From assembly GCA_945828175.1 (NCBI GenBank), contig CALZQD010000108.1, positions 1 through 6,136 of the forward strand: a stretch of 6,136 nt of DNA, written 5' to 3'. The DNA is from an uncultured Bacteroidales bacterium. Its GTDB lineage: Bacteria > Bacteroidota > Bacteroidia > Bacteroidales > Muribaculaceae. The notes under the pieces are model-generated. The model was not told the origin of the DNA. It saw only the letters and a program-made list of their open reading frames with translations, and did no database searches. Position numbers and translations under genes: made by a program. This document shows, one piece after another, positions 1-6,130 of the stretch (positions are counted from its first letter, which is position 1; every line of letters starts with the position of its first letter).

Positions 1-16
1 GAGGGTTTCAACCCTC
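1..16. repeat. Short inverted repeat (hairpin) at the left edge
   Basis: GAGGGT and ACCCTC form a perfect 6-bp stem around a TTCA loop. The bases just after the right arm are GC, so the stem may continue past the window edge if GC precedes it; this cannot be seen. It is not a tRNA T-arm: the loop lacks the TTCRA arrangement, and no 7-nt acceptor strand follows. It could be part of a terminator or of an interspersed palindromic element together with the larger palindrome at 52-71. Confidence 0.45.
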
Positions 17-51
17 GCAGCCAATATGCTGTGACCAAAGCTATTAATGTG

Positions 52-71
52 CGGCGACGAGCTCGTCGCCG
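52..71. repeat. 20-bp perfect palindrome, possible terminator or REP-like element
   Basis: The sequence cggcgacgagctcgtcgccg is its own reverse complement over 20 bp. As RNA it would give a GC-rich stem of about 8 bp with a tight loop. On the plus strand a T-rich, G-poor tract follows (about 71-106, with several TTTTG units), so it could help terminate a plus-strand transcript entering from the left. The U-run is not immediately adjacent, so it is not a textbook intrinsic terminator. It also lies about 65 nt beyond the stop of the minus-strand AAA+ gene and might act bidirectionally. No gene is supported in 1-135. Confidence 0.5.
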
Positions 72-135
72 TGTTCTGTTCTTCTGCCCTTTTGTTCTTT
101 TGTTTTAACTCCCTGTCGCCTGCGAGGCAATGATT

Positions 136-1536
136 TTACTGGTTTCTGTCGAGTTGGCGGGTGATGAAGTCTTTGTTGATGGTGATGGTTTTGGTGCCGG
201 TGGTGAGGTCGATGTTGCTGTCGAGGTCGAAGTAGAGGCTGTTCATGCAGCGGGCGAGGAGGGTTTTGACGTTGCGGAAACCGAGGCCTGATTTATGGGC
301 GCGGTCGGCGATGACGCGCAGGGCGGCGTCGTTGAACTGAAGGCTGATGTTGTGGCTGCGGCAGTAGTCGATATGGGCCGAAAGGACGTTTTCTTCGGCT
401 GTCGTCATGATGTCGTAGATGACGTCGGGCGTCAGGGGGTTGAGGACGCAGATTTCGCCGATGCGGCCGATGAGTTCGGGCATGAAGCCCCATTTGATGA
501 GGTCGTCGGCGCAGGCCTGACGCATCAGCGAGGCGGCGTCGGCGCTCTGCTCGGCCTTGGTGCCGAAACCGATGCCGCGGTTGACGTTGAGTCGCTTGGC
601 GATAATCTTGTCGAGGCCGTAGAAGGCGCCGTCGAAGACTATCATGAGGTCGTCGACCGGCAGCTCGTAGGTCGTCTGGGTCATCTGGTTCTCGAGGGTG
701 AGCGAATGGCCGGTCTCAAAGAGGCGCATCATGTCGCGCATCATGTCGACGACGATATCTGACGAGGCTACGCCGACCTTGTTCTGGCCGTAGGCCGCGA
801 TCTTGTCGAACTCATGGAAGACGATGATGGCGTGGCGCAGTTTCTCGACCGGGCATGAGTCGGAGATATGGCGGGCGAGGACGTCGGTGATATGGATACC
901 GCGCCACGAGGTCGGCACGATCTCGTTGGAGTTGATGCGCACGACGGGGCAGTTGCAGAACTGGCCGAAGCGGCGGTAGATCTCGCTCTTGCCGACGCCG
1001 GTCGGACCCATGAGCAAGACGGGTGTCTTGATGGGGTTGCTCTTGCCCGTGCGGACGCTTTCGAGGTGGAGGAAGAAGTTTACGGCCATGCGGTCGATGG
1101 CTTCGTCCTGACCCTTGATAAAGCGCTTAACCTCACCGGCCAGGCGTCGGGCGCTGCCGATATTCTCGCGCATGACTTTCTTGGCGAAGGCGCGGATGGG
1201 GCCGACGGCGATCTTGAATTTTTTGCGCAGTACCTCATAATCCTGTTCCGACGGTTCTCCGGCTTTGATAAACCACTCGGTCAGCTTATGCTTCGACCTG
1301 ACGACCAGATCGCTGCCCGAAAATTCGTCGAGCGGCCCGAAGCAGTCGTAGGCGTCGGTGAGGAGGTCGATGTCGGCGAGGGTGTTTTCGCCTGTCGACA
1401 GTTTGGTTATCAGCTCTTTGGCATACTCGAAGTCGATGCTGTCGCAGAGAAACAGACGGGCGATAGAGTTAGTGTAGGCGACGCGGCGTCTGCCGGGATT
1501 GATTTTAAAACCGAAGATTGTCGTTTCCATAATCAT
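136..1536 (-). CDS. Divergent ClpX-like AAA+ ATPase without a zinc-binding domain
   Basis: This 466-residue protein is a probable ATP-driven protein unfoldase or remodeller of the ClpX branch (Hsp100/Clp AAA+). Residues 1 to about 130 form an N-terminal region I do not recognise; it lacks the ClpX C4 zinc finger. From about 140 the ClpX order is clear: GQDEA box (142-146), Walker A GPTGVGKS (177-184), Walker-B-like IIVFHEFDKI (237-246), GAFYGLDKII (303-312), GIGFG (321-325, matching the ClpP-docking IGF loop), PELIGR with a probable arginine finger R358, and sensor 2 R421 in GLGFR. Oddities: the Walker B Asp is His241, the pore loop GYVG is replaced by SWRG (210-213), and the RKH loop is not recognisable. 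E242 is kept. Two in-frame ATGs (1536 and 1530) are possible starts. It stands alone, divergent from nadB, with no clpP in view. The canonical ClpX is expected elsewhere in the genome. The fold assignment is strong; partner and substrate are inference. Confidence 0.88.
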   Translation of the reverse strand: MIMETTIFGFKINPGRRRVAYTNSIARLFLCDSIDFEYAKELITKLSTGENTLADIDLLTDAYDCFGPLDEFSGSDLVVRSKHKLTEWFIKAGEPSEQDYEVLRKKFKIAVGPIRAFAKKVMRENIGSARRLAGEVKRFIKGQDEAIDRMAVNFFLHLESVRTGKSNPIKTPVLLMGPTGVGKSEIYRRFGQFCNCPVVRINSNEIVPTSWRGIHITDVLARHISDSCPVEKLRHAIIVFHEFDKIAAYGQNKVGVASSDIVVDMMRDMMRLFETGHSLTLENQMTQTTYELPVDDLMIVFDGAFYGLDKIIAKRLNVNRGIGFGTKAEQSADAASLMRQACADDLIKWGFMPELIGRIGEICVLNPLTPDVIYDIMTTAEENVLSAHIDYCRSHNISLQFNDAALRVIADRAHKSGLGFRNVKTLLARCMNSLYFDLDSNIDLTTGTKTITINKDFITRQLDRNQ

Positions 1537-1595
1537 AATTTATCTGAGTTGCAAAATACCAAGAGTGCCCTACCCCGGGTTTCTATGATTCGCCG

Positions 1596-1691
1596 ATGAA
1601 AAAATTTATTTTGTTCGGTGTGATGATTATTGTTATTTTTGCAGCGATAAATGTCTCAGACAATAAGCAAAGCATTATAACATATATCTGA
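1596..1691 (+). CDS. Possible 31-residue hydrophobic small protein or leader peptide upstream of nadB
   Basis: An ATG at 1596 opens a 31-codon frame beginning MKKFILFGVMIIVIFAAI, followed by a short polar tail, and ending at a TGA at 1689-1691. The two lysines plus about 15 hydrophobic residues look like one membrane segment or a signal-type leader. It is in the same frame as nadB; its stop is followed by a single codon (ACC) and then the nadB ATG. Against it, the best promoter (1610-1641) lies inside this frame, and AT-rich promoter DNA naturally encodes Phe and Ile. It would need a separate transcription start upstream of 1596, and I see no clear one. It may therefore be a chance ORF. Confidence 0.25.
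   Translation: MKKFILFGVMIIVIFAAINVSDNKQSIITYI
1610..1641 (+). promoter_or_regulatory. Bacteroidetes-type promoter for the nadB operon
   Basis: TTTG at 1610-1613 (-33 box) is separated by 20 nt from TATTTTTG at 1634-1641, a full match to the Bacteroides -7 consensus TAnnTTTG. Transcription would start a few bases after 1641, leaving a leader of roughly 45-50 nt before the nadB ATG at 1695. The leader is AT-rich near the start codon (TTATAACATATAT) and has no Shine-Dalgarno sequence, as is usual in this phylum. I recognise no NAD-responsive operator or riboswitch in it. Confidence 0.65.
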
Positions 1692-1694
1692 ACC

Positions 1695-3272
1695 ATGGTT
1701 AAGGAATATGACTATCTTGTGATAGGCTCCGGCATCGCCGGCATGAGTTTTGCGCTTAAAGTGGCCGGCACAGGTCGTGTGGCGCTGGTATGTAAAACGA
1801 CTCTCGATGAGGCAAATACGGCTCTGGCACAGGGCGGTGTCGCCTCGGTGACAAACCTCGAGGTCGATGATTTCGATAAACATATCCATGACACGATGGT
1901 CGCCGGCGACTGGCTGAGCGACCCGGCTGCCGTCGAGATGGTCGTCAAGGGCGCGCCGGCCCAGATCAAAGAGCTTATCGGCTGGGGTGTTGATTTCGAC
2001 AAGAACGAGAAGGGTGACTTCGACCTCCACCGCGAGGGCGGCCACTCTGAATTCCGTATACTCCATCATGCCGACAACACGGGCTTCGAGATACAGCAGA
2101 GCCTCATCAAGGCCGTCAGGTCGCACCCCGACATCGACGTCTACGAGAACCATTTCGCCATCGAGATCATCACCCAGCACCATCTCGGCAAGATAGTAAC
2201 GCGCCGCACGCCCGACATCACCTGCTACGGCGCCTATGTCCTCGACCAGGAGAGCGGTCGTGTCGACACCTTCCTCTCGAAGGTAACGATCATGGCCACA
2301 GGCGGATGCGGCGCAGCCTATCAGACGACGACAAACCCGCTGGTCGCCACCGGCGACGGCATCGCCATGGTCTATCGTGCCAAAGGCACGGTCAAGGACA
2401 TGGAGTTCATCCAGTTCCACCCGACGGCACTGTTCCATCCCGGCGACCGTCCGTCGTTCCTCATCACCGAGGCCATGCGCGGCTACGGCGCCGTGCTCCG
2501 CAACCTCAAGGGTGAGGAGTTCATGCACAAATATGACCCGCGCCTGTCGCTCGCGCCCCGCGACATCGTCGCCCGCGCCATCGACAGCGAGATGAAGCTC
2601 CACGGCGACGACCATGTCTATCTCGACGTCACCCACAAAGACCCCGAGGAGACGCGCCGCCACTTCCCCAACATCTATCAGAAGTGTCTGTCGCTCGGCA
2701 TCGACATAACCAAAGACTATATCCCCGTGGCTCCGGCCGCCCACTATCTCTGCGGCGGCATCAAGGTCGACACCAACGGCGAGTCGTCGATCAAGCATCT
2801 CTATGCCCTGGGCGAATGTTCATGCACCGGCCTCCACGGCGGCAACCGTCTGGCGTCGAACTCGCTCATCGAAGCAGTCGTCTATGCCGACGCAGCCGCG
2901 CGTCACGCCAGCGGCGAGATTGGCCACATAGCCCTGCGCCATGACGTTCCCGAATGGAACGACGAGGGCACGCGCCACCCCGAGGAGATGGTGCTCATCA
3001 CCCAGAGCATCAAGGAGGTCAACCAGATCATGGGCACCTATGTAGGCATCGTGCGCAGCAACCTGCGCCTCGACCGCGCCTGGAACCGCCTCGACATACT
3101 CTACGAAGAGACCGAGAAGCTCTTCAAATGCTCGAAGGCCTCGCGCGAGATCTGCGAGCTGCGCAACATCATCAACGTCGGCTATCTGATAATGCGTCAG
3201 GCCAAGGAGCGCCACGAGTCGCGCGGGCTGCATTACACGCTCGACTATCCGCCAAAGAACAAAGAGGCCTGA
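1695..3272 (+). CDS. nadB: L-aspartate oxidase (NadB), de novo NAD biosynthesis
   Basis: This FAD enzyme oxidises L-aspartate to iminoaspartate, which quinolinate synthase (NadA) uses in de novo NAD synthesis. It belongs to the succinate dehydrogenase/fumarate reductase flavoprotein family and is cytoplasmic; in low oxygen, fumarate can replace O2 as electron acceptor in known members. At 525 residues it is close to the E. coli enzyme (540). The N-terminal dinucleotide-binding GSGIAG is at 11-16, and the family motif NTALAQGGVA at 41-50. Substrate-site residues align well: HREGGHS with E114, QFHPT with Q240 and H242, APRD with R289, PAAH with H350, and HGGNRLASNS with R385. The C-terminal helical domain ends in the conserved SRGLHYTLDYP (509-519). 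The start is fixed by the FAD motif beginning at residue 8. It is the first gene of an operon with the DUF4294 gene 16 nt downstream. nadA and nadC are not in the window. Confidence 0.97.
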   Translation: MVKEYDYLVIGSGIAGMSFALKVAGTGRVALVCKTTLDEANTALAQGGVASVTNLEVDDFDKHIHDTMVAGDWLSDPAAVEMVVKGAPAQIKELIGWGVDFDKNEKGDFDLHREGGHSEFRILHHADNTGFEIQQSLIKAVRSHPDIDVYENHFAIEIITQHHLGKIVTRRTPDITCYGAYVLDQESGRVDTFLSKVTIMATGGCGAAYQTTTNPLVATGDGIAMVYRAKGTVKDMEFIQFHPTALFHPGDRPSFLITEAMRGYGAVLRNLKGEEFMHKYDPRLSLAPRDIVARAIDSEMKLHGDDHVYLDVTHKDPEETRRHFPNIYQKCLSLGIDITKDYIPVAPAAHYLCGGIKVDTNGESSIKHLYALGECSCTGLHGGNRLASNSLIEAVVYADAAARHASGEIGHIALRHDVPEWNDEGTRHPEEMVLITQSIKEVNQIMGTYVGIVRSNLRLDRAWNRLDILYEETEKLFKCSKASREICELRNIINVGYLIMRQAKERHESRGLHYTLDYPPKNKEA

Positions 3273-3288
3273 GAGGCGTTCTAAAATA

Positions 3289-3909
3289 ATGATGAAGCCG
3301 CTGCTGACCATACTGATTGCGCTCGTTGCGGCTGTGTCCGTGAGTGCCGCCGCTCCCGACGAACCGCCGTCGCCGAGGCAGAAGGCCGTGCGCGGCTACT
3401 CATACCGCATCGACGAGGAGGGCGACACCGTCCTCGTCATCGCCCTGAACAACATCACCGTCTACCCGCCGCTGAAGTTCAAGAACAAGAAAGAAGAACA
3501 GTTCTACTGGCGCACGGTGCGCAACGTCAAGCTCACCCTGCCCTACGCCAAACTCATCGCCGAGACGCTCGTCGAGACCTATGAGTATATCGAGACCTTT
3601 CCGACGCAGAAAGAGCGCGAGGCCTATCTCAAATCGATGGAGAAGGCCCTTTTCGAGCAATACAAGCCGACGCTGAAGAAATTCTCGAAGACTCAGGCGC
3701 GGCTGCTCGTCAAGCTCATCCAGCGCGAGACCAACCAGTCGAGCTACGACATCGTCAAAGCCTTTTTAGGGGGCTTCAGAGCCACTTTCTGGCAGGGCTT
3801 CGGCAAACTGTTCGGCGTGAGCCTCAAGAGCCGCTATAACCCCGAAAAAGACCACGAGGACGCGACCATCGAGCGCATCGCCACAGCCGTCGAGGAGGGG
3901 CTGCTATGA
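3289..3909 (+). CDS. Secreted DUF4294 family protein of unknown function
   Basis: This is a 206-residue protein of the Bacteroidetes family DUF4294, whose function is unknown. Residues 1 to about 22 are a signal peptide (Met-Met-Lys, then a hydrophobic stretch, then SVSAAA). There is no lipobox, and the protein has no cysteine at all, so a soluble periplasmic or secreted product is likely. The mature part carries the family signatures: YPPLKFKNKKEEQFYWR (59-75), VKLTLPYAKL (80-89), and a C-terminal block with LVKLIQRETNQSSYD (140-154), GGFRATFWQG (161-170) and LKSRYNP (179-185). The middle (about 90-135) is charged and helical in appearance. An ATG at 3292 is an equally possible start. Its stop overlaps the xerD start in ATGA (3906-3909), implying translational coupling. 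Placement between nadB and xerD appears to be a lineage-conserved arrangement and gives no direct functional clue. Confidence 0.9.
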   Translation: MMKPLLTILIALVAAVSVSAAAPDEPPSPRQKAVRGYSYRIDEEGDTVLVIALNNITVYPPLKFKNKKEEQFYWRTVRNVKLTLPYAKLIAETLVETYEYIETFPTQKEREAYLKSMEKALFEQYKPTLKKFSKTQARLLVKLIQRETNQSSYDIVKAFLGGFRATFWQGFGKLFGVSLKSRYNPEKDHEDATIERIATAVEEGLL

Positions 3910-4814
3910 TGGCTGCCGGGGATTATGCCGGCCTGCGTCGCCGCTACGAGGCCTATCTGATGCTTGAGCGCGGTCTGGCGGACAATACGCGCAGGAATTA
4001 TCTGTCGGATATCGACCGCTTTGCCGATTATCGCGGACGCGACTGCGACTTCAATGCCGTCACGCCTGAAGACATCGAGACTTTCCTTGCCGACCTCCAC
4101 GACCTCGGCATCGCGCCGCGCTCGCAGGCGAGGGTTCTCTCGGGCATAAAATCGTTCTTCAAATTCCTGCGGCTCGAGCGGCTGATAGAGACCAACCCTA
4201 CCCTGCTCATCGACGGCCCGCGTCTCGGACGCCATCTGCCTGACGTGCTCAGCGTCGAGGAAATCGACGACATGATCGCCGCCATCGACATGACCAAGGC
4301 CGAGGGTCTGCGCAACCGAGCCATCATCGAGATGCTCTATGGCTGCGGCCTGCGCGTCAGCGAGTTGGTTAATCTCGAAATCAACAGCATCAATTTCGAC
4401 GAGCAGATAGTGACCGTCGTCGGCAAGGGCAACAAGGAGCGCGTCGTGCCCCTGTCGGACATCTCGATGGCCCTTATCCGCGAATATCTGCGCAGCGACG
4501 AGCGGCCCGATGCGCGCAAGGGCGAGGAAAACATTCTGTTTCTCAATCGTCGCGGACGCCGGCTGACGCGGGTAATGATATTCTATATCGTCAAGGCTCT
4601 GGCCGAGGCCGCGGGCATAAAGAAGGTCATCTCGCCGCACACGCTGCGCCACTCGTTCGCCACCCATCTGCTTGAAGGAGGCGCCAACCTGCGCGCCATA
4701 CAGCAGATGCTCGGCCACGAAAGCATCTCGACAACAGAAATCTACATTCATCTCGACCGCACACGCCTGCGCGACGAAATCCTCGCGTTCCATCCGAGGA
4801 ATCTGAAATTATAA
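3906..4814 (+). CDS. xerD: Tyrosine recombinase XerD, chromosome dimer resolution
   Basis: This 302-residue tyrosine recombinase is close to the E. coli XerD length (298). It most likely resolves chromosome dimers at the dif site under FtsK control, usually with a XerC partner. Residues about 10-92 are the SAM-like core-binding domain ([25 protein letters not shown]). Residues about 112-290 are the catalytic domain with the complete set: R150 in CGLRVSEL, K174 in GKGNKER, H245 and R248 in [17 protein letters not shown]271 in [13 protein letters not shown], and nucleophile Y280. Length and the [12 protein letters not shown] ending fit the Xer group rather than an integron or conjugative-transposon integrase; no attachment sites or cargo surround it. 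Translation starts at the ATGA overlap with DUF4294 (an ATG at 3909 is an alternative). Its 3' end overlaps convergent rnhB by 6 nt. A XerC versus XerD assignment by sequence alone is somewhat uncertain, but XerD fits best. Confidence 0.93.
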   Translation: MMAAGDYAGLRRRYEAYLMLERGLADNTRRNYLSDIDRFADYRGRDCDFNAVTPEDIETFLADLHDLGIAPRSQARVLSGIKSFFKFLRLERLIETNPTLLIDGPRLGRHLPDVLSVEEIDDMIAAIDMTKAEGLRNRAIIEMLYGCGLRVSELVNLEINSINFDEQIVTVVGKGNKERVVPLSDISMALIREYLRSDERPDARKGEENILFLNRRGRRLTRVMIFYIVKALAEAAGIKKVISPHTLRHSFATHLLEGGANLRAIQQMLGHESISTTEIYIHLDRTRLRDEILAFHPRNLKL

Positions 4815-5429
4815 ATCGAGGGTCAGCTGGGGGTTGAGCAGGCGGAAGGTCATGCGGTGGTGAGGCGTCGTGCCGAGCGAGGCGATGGCTTCGCGGTGGG
4901 CGCGCGTGGGATAGCCCTTGTTGACCTCCCAGTCGTAGCCCGGGAAGAGCTTTGCGAGACGGTTCATCTCGTCGTCACGGAAGGTCTTGGCGAGAATCGA
5001 CGCAGCGGCGATGTTGGCGAAACGTCCGTCGCCCTTGACGAATGTCGTCCAGGGCGTCGTGCCGTAGGGCTTGAAGCGGTTGCCGTCGACGATGATGGCG
5101 CCGGGACGCACCTTGAGGCCGTCGAGGGCGCGGTGCATGGCTAAAATCGAGGCGTTGAGGATGTTGATTTTGTCGATTTCCTCGGGGCTGACCGAGGCGA
5201 CGGCCCAGCTGACGGCCTGCTCGATGATGATGTCGCGCAGCTCGTAGCGGCGGCTCTCGCTTACCTGCTTCGAGTCGTTGAGCCAAGGATGCGAGAAGTC
5301 GTCGGGGAGGATGACGGCGGCGGCAAAGACAGGTCCGGCGAGGCAGCCGCGTCCGGCTTCGTCGCAGCCTGCTTCATTGACGCCCTGACAGTTGCACGAG
5401 GGCAGCGGATTGGCAGGTTGGCGGCTCAT
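4809..5429 (-). CDS. rnhB: Ribonuclease HII
   Basis: RNase HII cleaves the RNA strand of RNA-DNA hybrids and nicks 5' of single ribonucleotides in DNA, starting ribonucleotide excision repair. The protein is 206 residues (E. coli 198). The four metal-binding acids are visible: D23 and E24 in [10 protein letters not shown]115 in IIVDGNRF, and D152 in [13 protein letters not shown]. Other family signatures are LNDSK (50-54), [19 protein letters not shown] (131-149), GYPTRAH (172-178) and HHRMTFR (190-196). About 20 residues precede the first motif and include Cys12 and Cys14; no later Met gives a plausible start. The ATG shares its A with the upstream repressor's TGA (TGATG), so the two are probably translated in a coupled way from one transcript. 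The 3' end runs 6 nt into convergent xerD. Confidence 0.96.
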   Translation of the reverse strand: MSRQPANPLPSCNCQGVNEAGCDEAGRGCLAGPVFAAAVILPDDFSHPWLNDSKQVSESRRYELRDIIIEQAVSWAVASVSPEEIDKINILNASILAMHRALDGLKVRPGAIIVDGNRFKPYGTTPWTTFVKGDGRFANIAAASILAKTFRDDEMNRLAKLFPGYDWEVNKGYPTRAHREAIASLGTTPHHRMTFRLLNPQLTLDL

Positions 5430-6130
5430 CAGCTTAAGGTATCGTAGTTCAACACTGTCTCGACGAGGTAGAGGCCGAGAATCTGGTCGCGGCGCACCTC
5501 CATGTCGTCGTATTCGGGATTGGCGCTGTGGAGCGTCACCTTGGTCGGGTCGTCGTTGCGGCGCACATATTTGACGAGGCGGTAGTCTTCGAGGATGACG
5601 ACGTAGATCTGGCCCCAGCAGATGGGCGAGTCGTTGCTCACGCGGCGGATTGAGATGAAGCTGCCGTTCTCAATCTTGGGCGACATCGAGTCGCCTGTGA
5701 CCTTGACGATGGGATAGGCAGGGTCGACGTTTGGCAGGTCGAGGTAGCCGAGGATGCGCTCGTCGGTAAACATGCGGCTGAGCTCCATGCATCCGGCGGT
5801 GACGTCGATGTTGTAGACGGGCGCGCCGCGGCGTTTGTCGGCCACGGCGTCGGCGTGGCTGCCGCTTTCGGCGCCGCGGGGGAAGGGGACGTCGCTGCCG
5901 TCGACGAGCCAGCGCTTCGACACGCCGAGGTTGACAACCATGCGGTTGAGGAATGATTCGCCGGCGGGCAGGCGGCCCGAGAGCACCTTCGAGACGTGCG
6001 AGGGGTCGACGCCGATGAGTTCGGCAAACTGAGCCTGTGTGCGGCGCGAAATTTTTATGAGATACTTGATGCGGTCGACCGTCGTGGCCGTCGGCGCCGG
6101 AGTGTCGATATGGGCTAATTCTTTAATCAT
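5429..6130 (-). CDS. LexA-like transcriptional repressor: XRE helix-turn-helix plus S24 peptidase
   Basis: This 233-residue regulator should bind DNA and inactivate itself by S24 (LexA/CI/UmuD-type) autocleavage after damage. Residues about 20-75 form an XRE-type helix-turn-helix ([20 protein letters not shown], 31-50). A polar linker spans about 78-103. The S24 domain runs from about 104 to the end. The cleavage dipeptide is Ala112-Gly113 in NIDVTAGCM, the nucleophile is Ser148 in GDSMSP, and the general base is Lys187 in YRLVKYV; the 39-residue Ser-Lys spacing is typical. The DNA-binding domain is XRE type rather than the winged helix of classical LexA, so it resembles phage CI-type repressors, though no phage genes adjoin it. 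The ATG lies 6 nt from the window edge and the frame stays open beyond it, so a longer N-terminus cannot be excluded. Its promoter and operator are outside the window. It is followed by rnhB with a 1-nt overlap. Confidence 0.92.
   Translation of the reverse strand: MIKELAHIDTPAPTATTVDRIKYLIKISRRTQAQFAELIGVDPSHVSKVLSGRLPAGESFLNRMVVNLGVSKRWLVDGSDVPFPRGAESGSHADAVADKRRGAPVYNIDVTAGCMELSRMFTDERILGYLDLPNVDPAYPIVKVTGDSMSPKIENGSFISIRRVSNDSPICWGQIYVVILEDYRLVKYVRRNDDPTKVTLHSANPEYDDMEVRRDQILGLYLVETVLNYDTLS

Noticed and set aside
1..25. tRNA 3' end (T-arm plus CCA)
   Set aside because: The stem-loop has a TTCA loop, not a 7-nt TTCRANN loop, and only four bases separate it from CCA, too few for an acceptor strand.
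1..108. Plus-strand frame open from the window edge to TAA at 106-108, as a gene tail
   Set aside because: The 35 codons include an Arg-rich run created by the palindrome and a Phe/Leu run created by the T-rich tract. It looks like non-coding DNA read through, not a conserved C-terminus.
1552..1558. Minus-strand -7 promoter box (TATTTTG) for the AAA+ gene
   Set aside because: It has one spacer base where the consensus needs two, and no TTTG lies at the right distance upstream on that strand. The true promoter of this gene is not identified.
868..1599. 243-codon plus-strand open frame opposite the AAA+ gene
   Set aside because: It is a shadow of the ClpX-like gene on the other strand. Its composition is Asp/Gly/Ala-rich with no family motif, as expected from G+C-rich third positions read in antisense; the same holds for the plus-strand frame at 295-762.
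1651..1680. Nine-codon ORF (MSQTISKAL) in the nadB leader
   Set aside because: It is too short to support as a peptide, and it shows no amino-acid or codon pattern relevant to NAD or aspartate control.
1656..2798. 380-codon minus-strand open frame opposite nadB
   Set aside because: nadB on the plus strand has full catalytic motifs over the same bases. The antisense frame is Val/Asp/Ala/Arg-rich without recognisable domains.
3834..4793. 319-codon minus-strand open frame opposite xerD
   Set aside because: xerD carries all tyrosine-recombinase catalytic residues here; the antisense product has no recognisable motif and spans a gene boundary.
3906..4814. Mobile-element integrase
   Set aside because: Length, Xer-type C-terminus and operon position with nadB and DUF4294 fit chromosomal XerD. 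No flanking direct repeats, tRNA or cargo genes are visible.
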